A stretch of 64,000 bases of DNA from Strix aluco (taxonomy: Eukaryota > Chordata > Aves > Strigiformes > Strigidae). The stretch lies in NCBI RefSeq assembly GCF_031877795.1, contig NC_133937.1, forward strand, positions 19,185,501-19,249,500. Reading direction: 5' to 3'. Under the pieces are notes generated by a model. The model saw only the letters and a program-made list of their open reading frames with translations. It ran no database searches and was not told where the DNA came from. A program made the translations under genes and the position numbers. This document shows, in pieces, positions 58,201 to 64,000 of the stretch; position 1 is the stretch's first letter, and every line of letters starts with the position of its first letter.

Positions 58201-60200
58201 TTTCAGCAGCAATGACACCTCTGCAGAAGGACTCTACGTCCAACTGTGAAAAGTCAGACTGTAGTACCTTACCCCAAAGAAGTTTTGCCATAGATGTATG
58301 GCAGCTAGCTCACTAAACAGCAAGGCAGACAAGCCGTACTTCCCTGGCTGCTCAGACAGCATAGCGCTACCAGCATGACTCACCTCTGCCCTCTCACAGA
58401 GTGGGTTCTGAGAAGTGCTGGGAAGATCCAGTACCCAAGCCCCAGGCACAGCCCCCAGAGTGCCAAGGGGCAGCCAGCTGTATGCAGAGAGAGCTAGCTC
58501 ACCTGTGGAGAGCCACTTGTTCAAGTGGAGGAAGAGAGCCAGGTCAGCTTAATACAATCCACTGACTGTATCCAACATCAAAGAGAATGGAGGCTGCTCT
58601 TTAGTTAACAAGGCTCTGCATTCAGTGCACCACTGCCAACAGATATGCTTTCCCAGCATAAAAATCAGACTTTGGGTGCTTCCCTTTGATAAACACAGCT
58701 TCTCTCTCTAGAGAGAGAAGCAGTTGATAGAGTGGTTTCTAGCTGACCCATTCCCACGCCTGTCTCCTTCCCTTCACCTCAAATTCTCTTAGATTTTTAA
58801 TGTGCCCAAAACAAGCAAGATGGATGAAAGCCTCTCACTAGTAGGGATCCACCTGGCTATGCGAAACCTCCCACTACAGCAAGTCCATCTAATGAAGGAC
58901 AGAGACACTGGCGCTTCCTGCTCCACCCGCAGACCAGGAAGCAGGAGTCTTTCTTCTCCCCCATGTTGTGCTTTGTGCACTCAGAATGCAGCAAGTCAGA
59001 AGAGACTAGCAAGAGCTGGCGCTGGGAAGAGATTTCAGGATTGGCATCCTTTTGTACTCTCACACACTCTCCAGCTACACCAGAACTTACTCCTACTCCA
59101 GCCTAAAATAACTCTGACAGTCCTTGAGACATGCTAAGTAAAACCATTAACACCAGTAATCCAGAGAGATGTTGTTTAAACCTCCCTAAGTTTGAATATC
59201 ATATTTAAAAATCAATAAAACATTGGTGCTGTGAGGTTTGGAGGAAAACAGTCACTAAACTTTTACTCTTGCCAGAAAGTGTCAGAAAAACTAGTTTAAT
59301 CTCTGGTCAGTTTTATTTTTCAGAGTATAAAAGCTCAGCCACTGTTCTCTCTCTTCTTCCAGACTGAAAGCAAAGGAGCCAGGCTACCTTAGCCCTAGGT
59401 TATCCATCAGGAAACCAAAATGTTTTAAGGGTGTTTGAAAGGGAGATGCAAACTTTATGCAGGGCACAATATTTACAGGCAGAACGTTAAAGATATTCAG
59501 TTTTTATTTTTGATTTGCATTCAAAACCAGGCACCTAAGATAACCTCCAAATTCAGAAGTTCTCTATGAGTCACTGGTAATCTATCATGAATTAGGGACC
59601 AATTGACCAGGCATAGAAAAATTGGCTTGCAAAACTTCCTAGTTTACAAGGGTTGTGCAATTCGCTTTAGTTTTCTATTTCAGTAAAACATGTTACCAAT
59701 GTTAAAATAAGGATAAACAATATCACGCATCTTCCTCCTCCAACTCCTCACCGAGAAGCACAACTCCACAGCTGCTACCTTACCTTCTGAAATCGCCTTC
59801 TTGACAGCTGCAAGGTAAGCATCAGGCTCATCATCATTTGTGAGTTCCTGCCACTGAGACCAATCCTTGAAAAAGGTCACATAGTCATCACAGTCCGTGA
59901 CACCGCAGAACAGCTTCACTACTTTGCACGGGGGCCATAAAGCTTCCTGAAGGCTCTGCAGGACAGGAGGGAGATAAAAACTCTGCACCAGCTCAGCAGA
60001 TAGCAAAAGGATGATGCTCCGACTTCTGTTGAACAGGTCCAGCTCCTGGTGGGAGATGGCAGACTCGCCTTCCAGCTGGTAGCTCAGAATCCGATGCTTT
60101 CGAACATGCCGAGTAAAGAGGAAGAGGTTCTGGAGATACTGACACCATTCAGTGGCGTCACTTGCGTACACAATCAGCACATCATATCCTCCAGGGGTTT
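22240..60200 (-). CDS. PIK3AP1: PIK3AP1 (BCAP), exons 2-17; exon 1 lies outside the window
   Basis: This is the cytosolic adaptor that couples the B-cell receptor, CD19 and Toll-like receptors to class I PI3-kinase. Joining 16 minus-strand exons by GT-AG sites and reading phase gives one open frame of 2384 bases: 794 residues and a TGA stop, against 805 residues in human. Numbered from the split first codon, the order is: TIR domain (about 6-135), DBB domain (about 175-310), ankyrin-like segment (about 335-390), YESM at 419 and 444, YVEM at 459, SH3-type proline motif at 527-535, basic coiled coil (about 615-665), and a proline-rich end finishing PPPVPPRGR. Every exon matches human PIK3AP1 in order and content, as recalled from knowledge of the family. 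Exon 1, holding the start codon and a few residues, was not found in 60.2-64 kb. The first mammalian YxxM motif is lost. No frameshift or premature stop is seen. Confidence 0.97.
22295..23375 (-). other. PIK3AP1: PIK3AP1 intron 16
   Basis: This 1.1 kb intron runs from donor GTAAAA after exon 16 to acceptor TTTTTATAG before exon 17. No repeat or extra exon was seen. Confidence 0.85.
23376..23485 (-). CDS. PIK3AP1: PIK3AP1 exon 16, proline-rich segment
   Basis: This exon of 110 bases encodes residues 741-777. It starts at CATTTTGTAG|GAC and ends AGC AG|GTAAAA. It reads DNEVPETTRSRSPVAHQ, then ERPPRVPPRGAS. The PPRVPPR element matches the human tail and looks like an SH3 ligand. Confidence 0.95.
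23672..23742 (-). CDS. PIK3AP1: PIK3AP1 exon 15, serine-rich segment
   Basis: This exon of 71 bases encodes residues 717-740. It starts at CACTCCAG|GT and ends GAG|GTAAGC. It reads SSASNRSSTRSILSVSSG followed by MEGDSE, a close match to the human segment, and is a likely Ser/Thr phosphorylation cluster. Intron 15, between this exon and exon 16, is only 186 bases long. Confidence 0.94.
23743..25483 (-). other. PIK3AP1: PIK3AP1 intron 14
   Basis: This 1.7 kb intron lies between the STSSTTS exon and the serine-rich exon 15. No recognisable repeat, RNA gene or coding match was seen. Introns 13 (25640-25980) and 15 (23486-23671) on either side are much shorter. Confidence 0.8.
25484..25639 (-). 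CDS. PIK3AP1: PIK3AP1 exon 14, conserved C-terminal segment
   Basis: This exon of 156 bases encodes residues 665-717. It starts at CCTTCCAG|AT and ends ACA A|GTAAGC. It reads DLEITVPIRHSHNTSGK, then CGIYEYTPRKNVFPPKREF and RGDWKTESTSSTTS. DLEITVPIRHS and the RGDWKT-STSST block are human-like. It is a phase 1-1 exon of 52 codons. Confidence 0.96.
25981..26053 (-). CDS. PIK3AP1: PIK3AP1 exon 13, basic coiled coil
   Basis: This exon of 73 bases encodes residues 641-665. It starts at GTTTCTAG|GAA and ends GCA G|GTAACA. It reads ENLKRLRDSITRRQMEKQ followed by a lysine run. The coding strand contains a run of eight A bases (CAA AAA AAA GAC). The helix continues that of exon 12. Confidence 0.94.
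27311..27516 (-). CDS. PIK3AP1: PIK3AP1 exon 12, conserved coiled-coil lead-in
   Basis: This exon of 206 bases encodes residues 572-640. It starts at CTCTTCAG|AG and ends CAG|GTACAG. It reads ETIVRPVRDPSQSSIYDPF, then GMKTPGQRQLITLQEQVK and AVLHFKEWQLNQKKRSESF. It is almost identical to the human segment in the second half. The lysine/glutamine-rich helix begins the predicted coiled coil. Confidence 0.97.
27617..27646. repeat. Two A14 tracts separated by CC
   Basis: Read PIK3AP1-sense this is a T14-GG-T14 tract about 100 bases upstream of the exon 12 acceptor in intron 11. It is a homopolymer repeat with no further identity. Confidence 0.8.
28488..28550 (-). CDS. PIK3AP1: PIK3AP1 exon 11, short linker
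   Basis: This exon of 63 bases encodes residues 551-572. It starts at TTTTACAG|TT and ends AAA G|GTAAGT. It reads IFAQKAQRPENLYVPRGKVK and aligns with the human segment between the proline motif and the WRDRPQSS block. It is too short to be noticed as an ORF. The splice sites, the phase and the match to human carry the call. Confidence 0.92.
29351..29530 (-). CDS. PIK3AP1: PIK3AP1 exon 10, tyrosine and proline-rich linker
   Basis: This exon of 180 bases encodes residues 491-551. It starts at CTGTTGTAG|GT and ends AAA A|GTGAGT. It reads GGSMDMPDSEEGVYQQ, then GEDVYYSVEQD, RPPVPVPRPE and QPDNELYISK. The acidic tyrosines are candidate SH2 sites, and RPPVPVPRP (527-535) resembles an SH3 ligand. 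It is a phase 1-1 exon of 60 codons. Confidence 0.95.
30972..31067 (-). CDS. PIK3AP1: PIK3AP1 exon 9, YVEM motif
   Basis: This exon of 96 bases encodes residues 459-491. It starts at TTTTTTCAG|ATGTAGAGATG, completing YVEM (Tyr459, mammalian Tyr460). It continues LQSKPDTPVDTDEV and TKDSMLRKFLEG, ending GAA G|GTGAGA. It is a phase 1-1 exon with length divisible by three, so skipping would not shift the frame. Skipping would turn the split Tyr codon into Cys. Confidence 0.95.
32882..33003 (-). mobile_element. CR1 3'-end fragment
   Basis: About 120 bases in PIK3AP1 intron 8 match the CR1 3' end on the minus strand. It includes AGGTTGGATGAGGCTTTGAG, the AAGGTCCCTTCCAACCC block and a terminal ATTCTATGATCC. 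No coding part remains. Confidence 0.9.
37085..37193 (+). mobile_element. CR1 3'-end fragment abutting PIK3AP1 exon 8
   Basis: This plus-strand CR1 tail runs from AACCTGGTCTAGTTGAAG through GGGGGTTGGACTAGCTGACC and CGTCCCTTCCAACCCACACC to the terminal GATTCTATGA. It is antisense to PIK3AP1. Its 3' end is within about 10 bases of the exon 8 boundary at 37203, so intron 8 begins as a few bases of unique sequence and then CR1. Confidence 0.93.
37203..37392 (-). CDS. PIK3AP1: PIK3AP1 exon 8, two YESM PI3K-docking motifs
   Basis: This exon of 190 bases encodes residues 396-459. It starts at CTCTCCAG|GAA and reads ETADMLKSHIKEELMQGEED. It carries YESM at codons 37312-37323 (Tyr419) and 37237-37248 (Tyr444). 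These correspond to mammalian Tyr420 and Tyr445, the phosphotyrosine sites bound by p85 SH2 domains. It ends CTT T|GTATGT, so the Tyr of the next motif is split by intron 8. A CR1 fragment ends within about 10 bases of this donor. Confidence 0.97.
37393..39659 (-). other. PIK3AP1: PIK3AP1 intron 7
   Basis: This 2.3 kb intron lies between the ankyrin exon and the YESM exon. It holds a G-run cluster at 38024-38046 but no recognised repeat or extra exon. Confidence 0.85.
38024..38046 (+). repeat. G-rich run, possible G-quadruplex
   Basis: The plus strand has runs of four, four and nine G bases separated by one and five bases, which can be split into four G-tracts. It lies in PIK3AP1 intron 7 on the template strand. 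Confidence 0.5.
39660..39856 (-). CDS. PIK3AP1: PIK3AP1 exon 7, ankyrin-like repeats
   Basis: This exon of 197 bases encodes residues 330-395. It starts at CTCACAG|AT and ends GTG|GTAAGA. It reads NQRDEELPTLLHFSARYG, then ALLLTCPGALQAYSVANKYG and FKDLRQFIDEYV. The LPTLLHFSARYGL and GHYPNTIAEKHG blocks are two ankyrin-type helix-turn-helix units. This is one of the most conserved parts of the protein. Confidence 0.97.
40503..40534. repeat. 16-base tandem duplication
   Basis: GGTGCCACACACTGCA is followed directly by GGTACCACACACTGCA, one base different, close upstream of the exon 6 splice donor region in intron 6. Confidence 0.8.
40609..40741 (-). CDS. PIK3AP1: PIK3AP1 exon 6, end of DBB domain
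   Basis: This exon of 133 bases encodes residues 286-330. It starts at CTCTAG|GCC and reads AFKIVPYSIEALDKLLTES, then NIPASGLHLFGINQLEEEDM. It ends ACA A|GTAAGT. The strongly conserved NIPASGLHLFG block closes the DBB region and leads into the ankyrin-like segment. Confidence 0.96.
41873..42015 (-). CDS. PIK3AP1: PIK3AP1 exon 5, DBB domain with a lost YxxM
   Basis: This exon of 143 bases encodes residues 238-285. It starts at CAAAG|AT and reads LTSGTVPLQIYSGDLMVGET, then SIVYHTDMEEI and NPVQFMCQ, ending CAG|GTAGTG. In mammals the corresponding segment carries YTDM (Tyr264), a PI3K p85 docking site. Here the residue before TDM is His263, codon CAT at 41939-41941, so the motif is broken. The neighbouring Tyr262 does not restore YxxM spacing. 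Confidence 0.96.
43515..43659 (-). CDS. PIK3AP1: PIK3AP1 exon 4, DBB domain
   Basis: This exon of 145 bases encodes residues 190-238. It starts at TTCTCTTAG|GTGCAG and reads VQTTVYIIMKCKLDGEV, then SPENASSV and ENEYTISVEAP. It ends CCA A|GTAAGC. The predicted beta-strand pattern matches the transcription-factor-Ig-like DBB domain shared by BCAP, BANK1 and insect Dof. Confidence 0.95.
44492..44640 (-). CDS. PIK3AP1: PIK3AP1 exon 3, acidic linker and start of DBB domain
   Basis: This exon of 149 bases encodes residues 140-189. It follows a TTTTAG acceptor and reads DSGCDSVTDTETEDEKN, an acidic linker after the TIR domain, then VVQPDRIQCG, which opens the Dof/BCAP/BANK (DBB) region. It ends in phase 0 at GGG|GTACTG. 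This donor lacks the usual +5 G and sits five bases from another GT (GTATGT). The phase-0 join to exon 4 supports the GTACTG site. Confidence 0.95.
45337..45372. repeat. 18-base tandem duplication
   Basis: GTGTGTACAAAACAA occurs twice with an 18-base period in PIK3AP1 intron 2. Confidence 0.8.
47151..47190. repeat. Direct repeat of about 18 bases, two copies
   Basis: TTCAGAGGAAAATGAAA occurs twice with only a few bases between copies. It is a recent small tandem duplication in intron 2. Confidence 0.8.
55445..55843 (+). mobile_element. CR1 LINE 3' part in PIK3AP1 intron 2
   Basis: This plus-strand copy of about 400 bases runs from CATACGAGGAGAGGCTGC through GGGTGGTCAAACACTGGAAC to the CR1 tail GGTTGGACTAGATGATCTC, AACCTGAACGATTCTGTGA. 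The reading frame is broken. It is antisense to PIK3AP1. Confidence 0.93.
56606..56649. repeat. 11-base tandem repeat, four copies
   Basis: Four 11-base units of the form (A/G/C)CTTAAG(T/C)AG(G/C) follow one another. Each contains CTTAAG or its one-base variant. It lies in PIK3AP1 intron 2. Confidence 0.8.
58698..58721. repeat. 24-base perfect palindrome
   Basis: The sequence GCTTCTCTCTCT followed directly by its reverse complement, centred on CTAG, could form a loopless hairpin or cruciform. It lies in PIK3AP1 intron 2, about 1.1 kb upstream of the end of that intron nearest the TIR exon. Confidence 0.85.
59784..60200 (-). CDS. PIK3AP1: PIK3AP1 exon 2, TIR domain
   Basis: This exon of 417 bases encodes partial-protein residues 1-140, nearly the whole TIR domain. 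It starts after a TGTACAG acceptor with two bases of a split codon. It then reads TPGGYDVLIVYASD and ends KKAISEG at a GTAAGG donor, which splits an Asp codon. The block WCQYLQ, the LLLSAELVQ strand and the WQELTNDDEP segment are typical of the BCAP TIR fold, which mediates homotypic and MyD88/TIRAP-pathway contacts. If intron 2 were retained, the frame would run about 34 codons to a stop at 59680. Confidence 0.96.
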
Positions 60201-63200
60201 CTGTACAGGTGCAAGATGATCACAGGGAGGAGGATTAAATTCAAAGCAAGAACTGACCCATAGCTTTGCAGCAAAAAACCCACAGGGCTGTCCCTATAAT
60301 TCATGTCAGAAGCTCCAAAGCACTTCACAAGAATGGTAGATATATCCAAAGTGAGGTGTTCACAGCCACAGAGCAGTTCTAAGGGCGGCTGAACTCCTCT
60401 TGCACTTACCCCACTAAAATTCAAGTAGTTTTTTCATTCTCAAAAACCTTCCTATGAAGGAGGGGATTTCCTATGCAGTTTCAAGTGAAACAAACCACAT
60501 GTGGAGATTTACAGATTTAAAACATGTTGATAGGAAAAAAACCCATAAAAACCTGACCTCCAAAACAAACTAGCTTGAAAAGGGGAGCTCACCTTTGCAC
60601 GTGAAGTGAAATAATTTTAGGCAACTACAGGGTCTCTGCAACACAACTGCAGATCATTACATGCTTAAGCAGAGTATACACTAAACACAGCACACGTAAA
60701 ACAAGAAAGGCCTTTATTTAAATGAGGTCCCACAACGCTTACAGGAAGTCACTATGTCTTCCATGGTGTTAGACATTTGCTCTCATTGCACCAGAAAGTA
60801 AACTGCCTGCTAAGTATGTCTGCAACTGAAGGGTACACCAGCCCCAGTGCTTGCAGCACAGCAATTCTACCATTCAGGCTTCAGAGAGTTTGCAAGCCTG
60901 TGTTAAGGGTCCTTCCCCCAGCACTGTCATACAAAGGTTTCACAACCATTTTGGCACGACAAAGCCTCTCTCTTCAGAGGGAAAGAACTAATACAATAGT
61001 GGTGGCCATAACACAGCCCAAAATACACTCACCAAAGGTGACTTACTCTATAATTCTCTAGAGACAGCTCCTACCTACACACCTGTATTTCTGGGCTCTG
61101 GAATGAAAACACTTTTAAAACTGTTTCCAGCTTGCAAAGAAGATCACATGCAAATTGAACCAGTATCACATGATGCAATGGTCTCCCACCAAATCTAAAT
61201 TTAATCTTCATTAACCTGTGAAGAAGTTTACCCAAATTCGAGGATTACGGCTCTGGTCCCATGGTAAATTTCAGTGCTGTGCATTTCAAATCTTATTAGT
61301 AAATTGTCTTCCTCTAACTCCAGTTTGACTCTTCAAAAGTGTCAACATTGCAGCCCATCTCCATCCAGAAGCAAGCAAACAAAAGCAGATTTTTCTAATT
61401 AAAGTAGAAGGCAATGCCTAAAATTTGGCACATCAAAAAGAGCATCTGAAGAGAGTGAATTTACCAGAATTGAACAGGATGGTTTTGCAGTCATCTCATT
61501 AAAATTCAACAGCCTCCAAAGACTCCATTCTCTCACCTTCCCCAGACCTTAATTAAGAAATGAAGGCTGAAATGATGTCTGGGCTACGGTACCCCAGCTC
61601 TAAACCATATAATGACCAACTTTAAACTGCAGTTGAGCAGAAGTCGTAGAGTTGAGAAGTGCAGAGATGAGCTCTGTACTCAACCAATAGCGTTATAGTT
61701 ACCTGAATAAATGAAAAGTCTCTAGCAGTGAAAGGATGATGTCCTAGCCATGGAGAACACAGACACTGCAGTTCAGCAGCATTCACTAGGACGGCTGCAT
61801 GTTTCTGTGTGAATACAGCTCCTGAACCCCAGATGGAGGCTGCAGGTAGGAAACTGTAGGAGACAGCATTCTCCATGGAGGGGATCCAGCAAACTCATAA
61901 AGCAGACAAACAGACCCAAAGCCTTGGGACCTTTAAGCTAAGAGTGCAGAACTACTGTGAAAAAAGATGGCTTTCACACCAGTGAGAACACCACTATCAC
62001 CAAAATATTGCTTCTGGCTGAACACCACCTGACAAAGATGACAGAATCACATGAGCAGAAACAGGAAAACCATGCAGAATTCAGGAGGTCAGTTGTTTTA
62101 TTCTAGAAAGGGAGGAGTACCAGAGACTTCTGCTTCCAGTGCCACGTGTTGATTTACATGCAATACAGTGGGAAAGGGCAGCACAACTGTCTGCCAAGAA
62201 CAGAGCCCACGCACGCAGCACAGCCAGCTGAGCCCAAGCTCATCAGATCGGAGAGACACTGCAGCGACTCTCTGAGGTGTGCCCAGGGCTCCTAAAGTCC
62301 TACCTTGGCACTCTCTGGGAGAAGTCCCACCTCTGGACTCTGGGAAACGTGGCAGCAGCTTCCAGGGCATTTTAATGTTCCGTAAAACAGAACACCTAAT
62401 CCTACCATGCATTTTTAAAAAGAGCACAGCTTCTGTAACTCAACCTGTTAGCAAACAGGCCCCTCTCCAGTCTTTCAATGAAAGGAAGCAGCTGTGCTTG
62501 GAAAGGACAGAGGGTGGGGGAGCCATTGATTTTAAACATGCATTGCCTGTAGGGGCACTAAGTATCCAAGAAGCCTCCCTTCTCCGATACGTAGGCAAAA
62601 ACCACAAACTTGACAGACTCTCTGCAAGTTCCCTGTCAGCATTTATATTCCCAGAGACAACATCACCCAGAGCAGTGTAGCCTCTGCACCCAGTAGGAGG
62701 GAACTTCACCTAGTGTTTAGAAAAGGTACTGATTCCCTAGATAGCACTGCTCTACCAGCACGGCATTCCCCTTAACAGAGCTGGGCCAGCTCTCCTCAGG
62801 CCCTCTTACCTCAACTCCTGTAGCCTTTTACACTTCTATGATAAACTGAGGAACAATGCATTTAAAAGGAGAACTGAGATATAAAGTTACTGACTCCACT
62901 TTTAGAGCCAAGGAAACTCTCTATGTTCATAAGCAAAAATACTGGAAGTGGGTCTTGAAGGGCTAAATAAGCTTAAGTCAGCAATGGGACTGTCCCAAAG
63001 AAAACAAAAATCTAGAAATAGTTTCAATTGCAACATTCCCTTTTAAAAGGTGGATGACACAAGATTCACTTTCCTGGATCGTGCTATTATTTTTCTAACC
63101 AAATACCTCCCTTTGCAGCACCAACTACTGTCCAGTCCTCAGGGAAAAGCGTAATAAATGGAGAATACAGAATGTTTCGGGGTGTTTTTCCCCCAACTCT

Positions 63201-64000
63201 TCACACATCAGTTACAGAAAAACTCACAGAGCACACTTTAAAGCACAATGTATACTCTGCCTTACATTGTGCACATATAAGAAAATCCCTAGGTGAACAC
63301 CACACATTTTATTTCTATAAACCCTGACCTTAGATGGATGCCGTGACAATGCATTTGACAGGCTGGTTTTGGAAAAACAAACACAAGGAAACCTTCAGTT
63401 CAAGTACAAAAGATATGAACAGTGTAAGCAATAGCAAGATGAAGAAAGATTTGTGCCAGCCGACCGTTCCAAAAACCTCTCACACTCTCAAGTGTAATCT
63501 AGTTTAAATTTTAAAAATACCTCATTTTTGCATTCCTAAACTTAGGGTATAAAAGTCACTTTTGCCTCTGTTTACAAAATGTCAGCACTATAAATAATAT
63601 TGCAGGTCATGTTGAGCTATTTATTTCATAGAAATACATCCAGGTGCGGTTCTGTTGCAGTTTGCAATGATAAACCATAACCTTTGGACTCCTTTCCAGC
63701 TCTGTCTCATCAGTGCTTAGTTGCACACTCCATTATACAGCAATGATAAAAGACTGATGAGTTTACAAACTAGTACTGTAGAAATGCCTAAGACCTTTAA
63801 TTCAGGTGGAAGGCCCACAGACTAAATAGCATGGAGACAGAACATGATACAAAGCTTTCCCTAGCTTATAAAGTGAATGCAGAATGGAAGTGGATGAAGC
63901 AATTCTGTCAAAATCACACAAGACCCATGGCAAGAAAATAAAAGTATCCTATAGTGATAGAGTATATCATGCCTTCATAGTCCCTCTCTGAGAAGCAAAC
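60201..64000 (-). other. PIK3AP1: PIK3AP1 intron 1 (partial)
   Basis: Sequence upstream of the TIR exon, with no CpG island and no convincing first exon. I checked the GTGAGT/GTAAGT-like donors here. None follows a short ATG frame ending in the required phase 1. Exon 1 and the promoter should therefore be beyond the right edge. Confidence 0.6.

Larger units (their letters stand above)
44641..59783 (-). other. PIK3AP1: PIK3AP1 intron 2
   Basis: This 15.1 kb intron, the largest complete one in the window, separates the TIR exon from the rest of the protein. It holds a CR1 copy (55445-55843), an 11-base tandem repeat (56606-56649), a 24-base perfect palindrome (58698-58721), direct repeats at 45337-45372 and 47151-47190, and an A15 tract at 51044-51058. 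No additional coding exon was recognised. Confidence 0.8.

Noticed and set aside
1..64000. CRISPR array, integron, prophage or bacterial defence system
   Set aside because: No direct-repeat/spacer arrays, no operons and no ribosome-binding-site pattern. The gene structure is spliced and vertebrate.
1..64000. tRNA, rRNA or snRNA genes
   Set aside because: I saw no convincing cloverleaf box A/B sets or conserved rRNA/snRNA blocks. A tRNAscan or Infernal run would be decisive.

Overview
This window looks like vertebrate, almost certainly avian, nuclear DNA. Coding sequence is split into short exons with GT-AG introns. There is one CpG-island promoter, and every interspersed repeat I could recognise is a CR1 non-LTR retrotransposon fragment, the dominant repeat of bird genomes. 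I see no bacterial, plasmid or phage features: no operons, no CRISPR array and no defence island. Almost all of the longer open frames are chance ORFs in introns or pieces of CR1.

Two protein-coding genes lie in tandem on the minus strand. The left one is TM9SF3. Its CpG-island promoter and signal-peptide exon 1 sit near 16.7-16.9 kb, exon 2 is at 6875-7070, and the remaining exons must lie to the left of the window. The right one is PIK3AP1 (BCAP, B-cell adaptor for PI3-kinase). It fills 22.2-60.2 kb with 16 exons that I joined by splice site and reading phase. They give an unbroken frame of 794 residues plus a stop. Only the short first exon is missing, and it should lie to the right of the window.

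Region by region: 1-6874 is TM9SF3 intron 2 with one CR1 copy. 6875-7070 is exon 2. 7071-16692 is intron 1. About 15.9-17.1 kb is the CpG island. 17.1-22.2 kb is the roughly 5.4 kb intergenic gap, holding a second CR1 copy and probably the PIK3AP1 3' UTR. 22.2-44.6 kb holds PIK3AP1 exons 17 to 3, with CR1 pieces in intron 8. 44.6-59.8 kb is the large intron 2, with a fifth CR1. 59.8-60.2 kb is the TIR exon, and 60.2-64 kb is part of intron 1.

The same two genes are neighbours in the same orientation on human 10q24, so this is an ancient syntenic pair. They are not known to act in one pathway: TM9SF3 is an early-secretory/Golgi nine-pass membrane protein, and PIK3AP1 is a cytosolic signalling adaptor of B and myeloid cells.

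The most interesting points are in PIK3AP1. The first of the four PI3K-docking YxxM motifs known in mammals is destroyed by a Tyr-to-His change. A CR1 copy abuts the splice donor of the exon that carries the next motifs. Exons 9-11 form a frame-neutral cassette whose skipping could remove the last YxxM. Exon 3 has a weak donor next to a competing one. I found no undescribed multi-gene system here.
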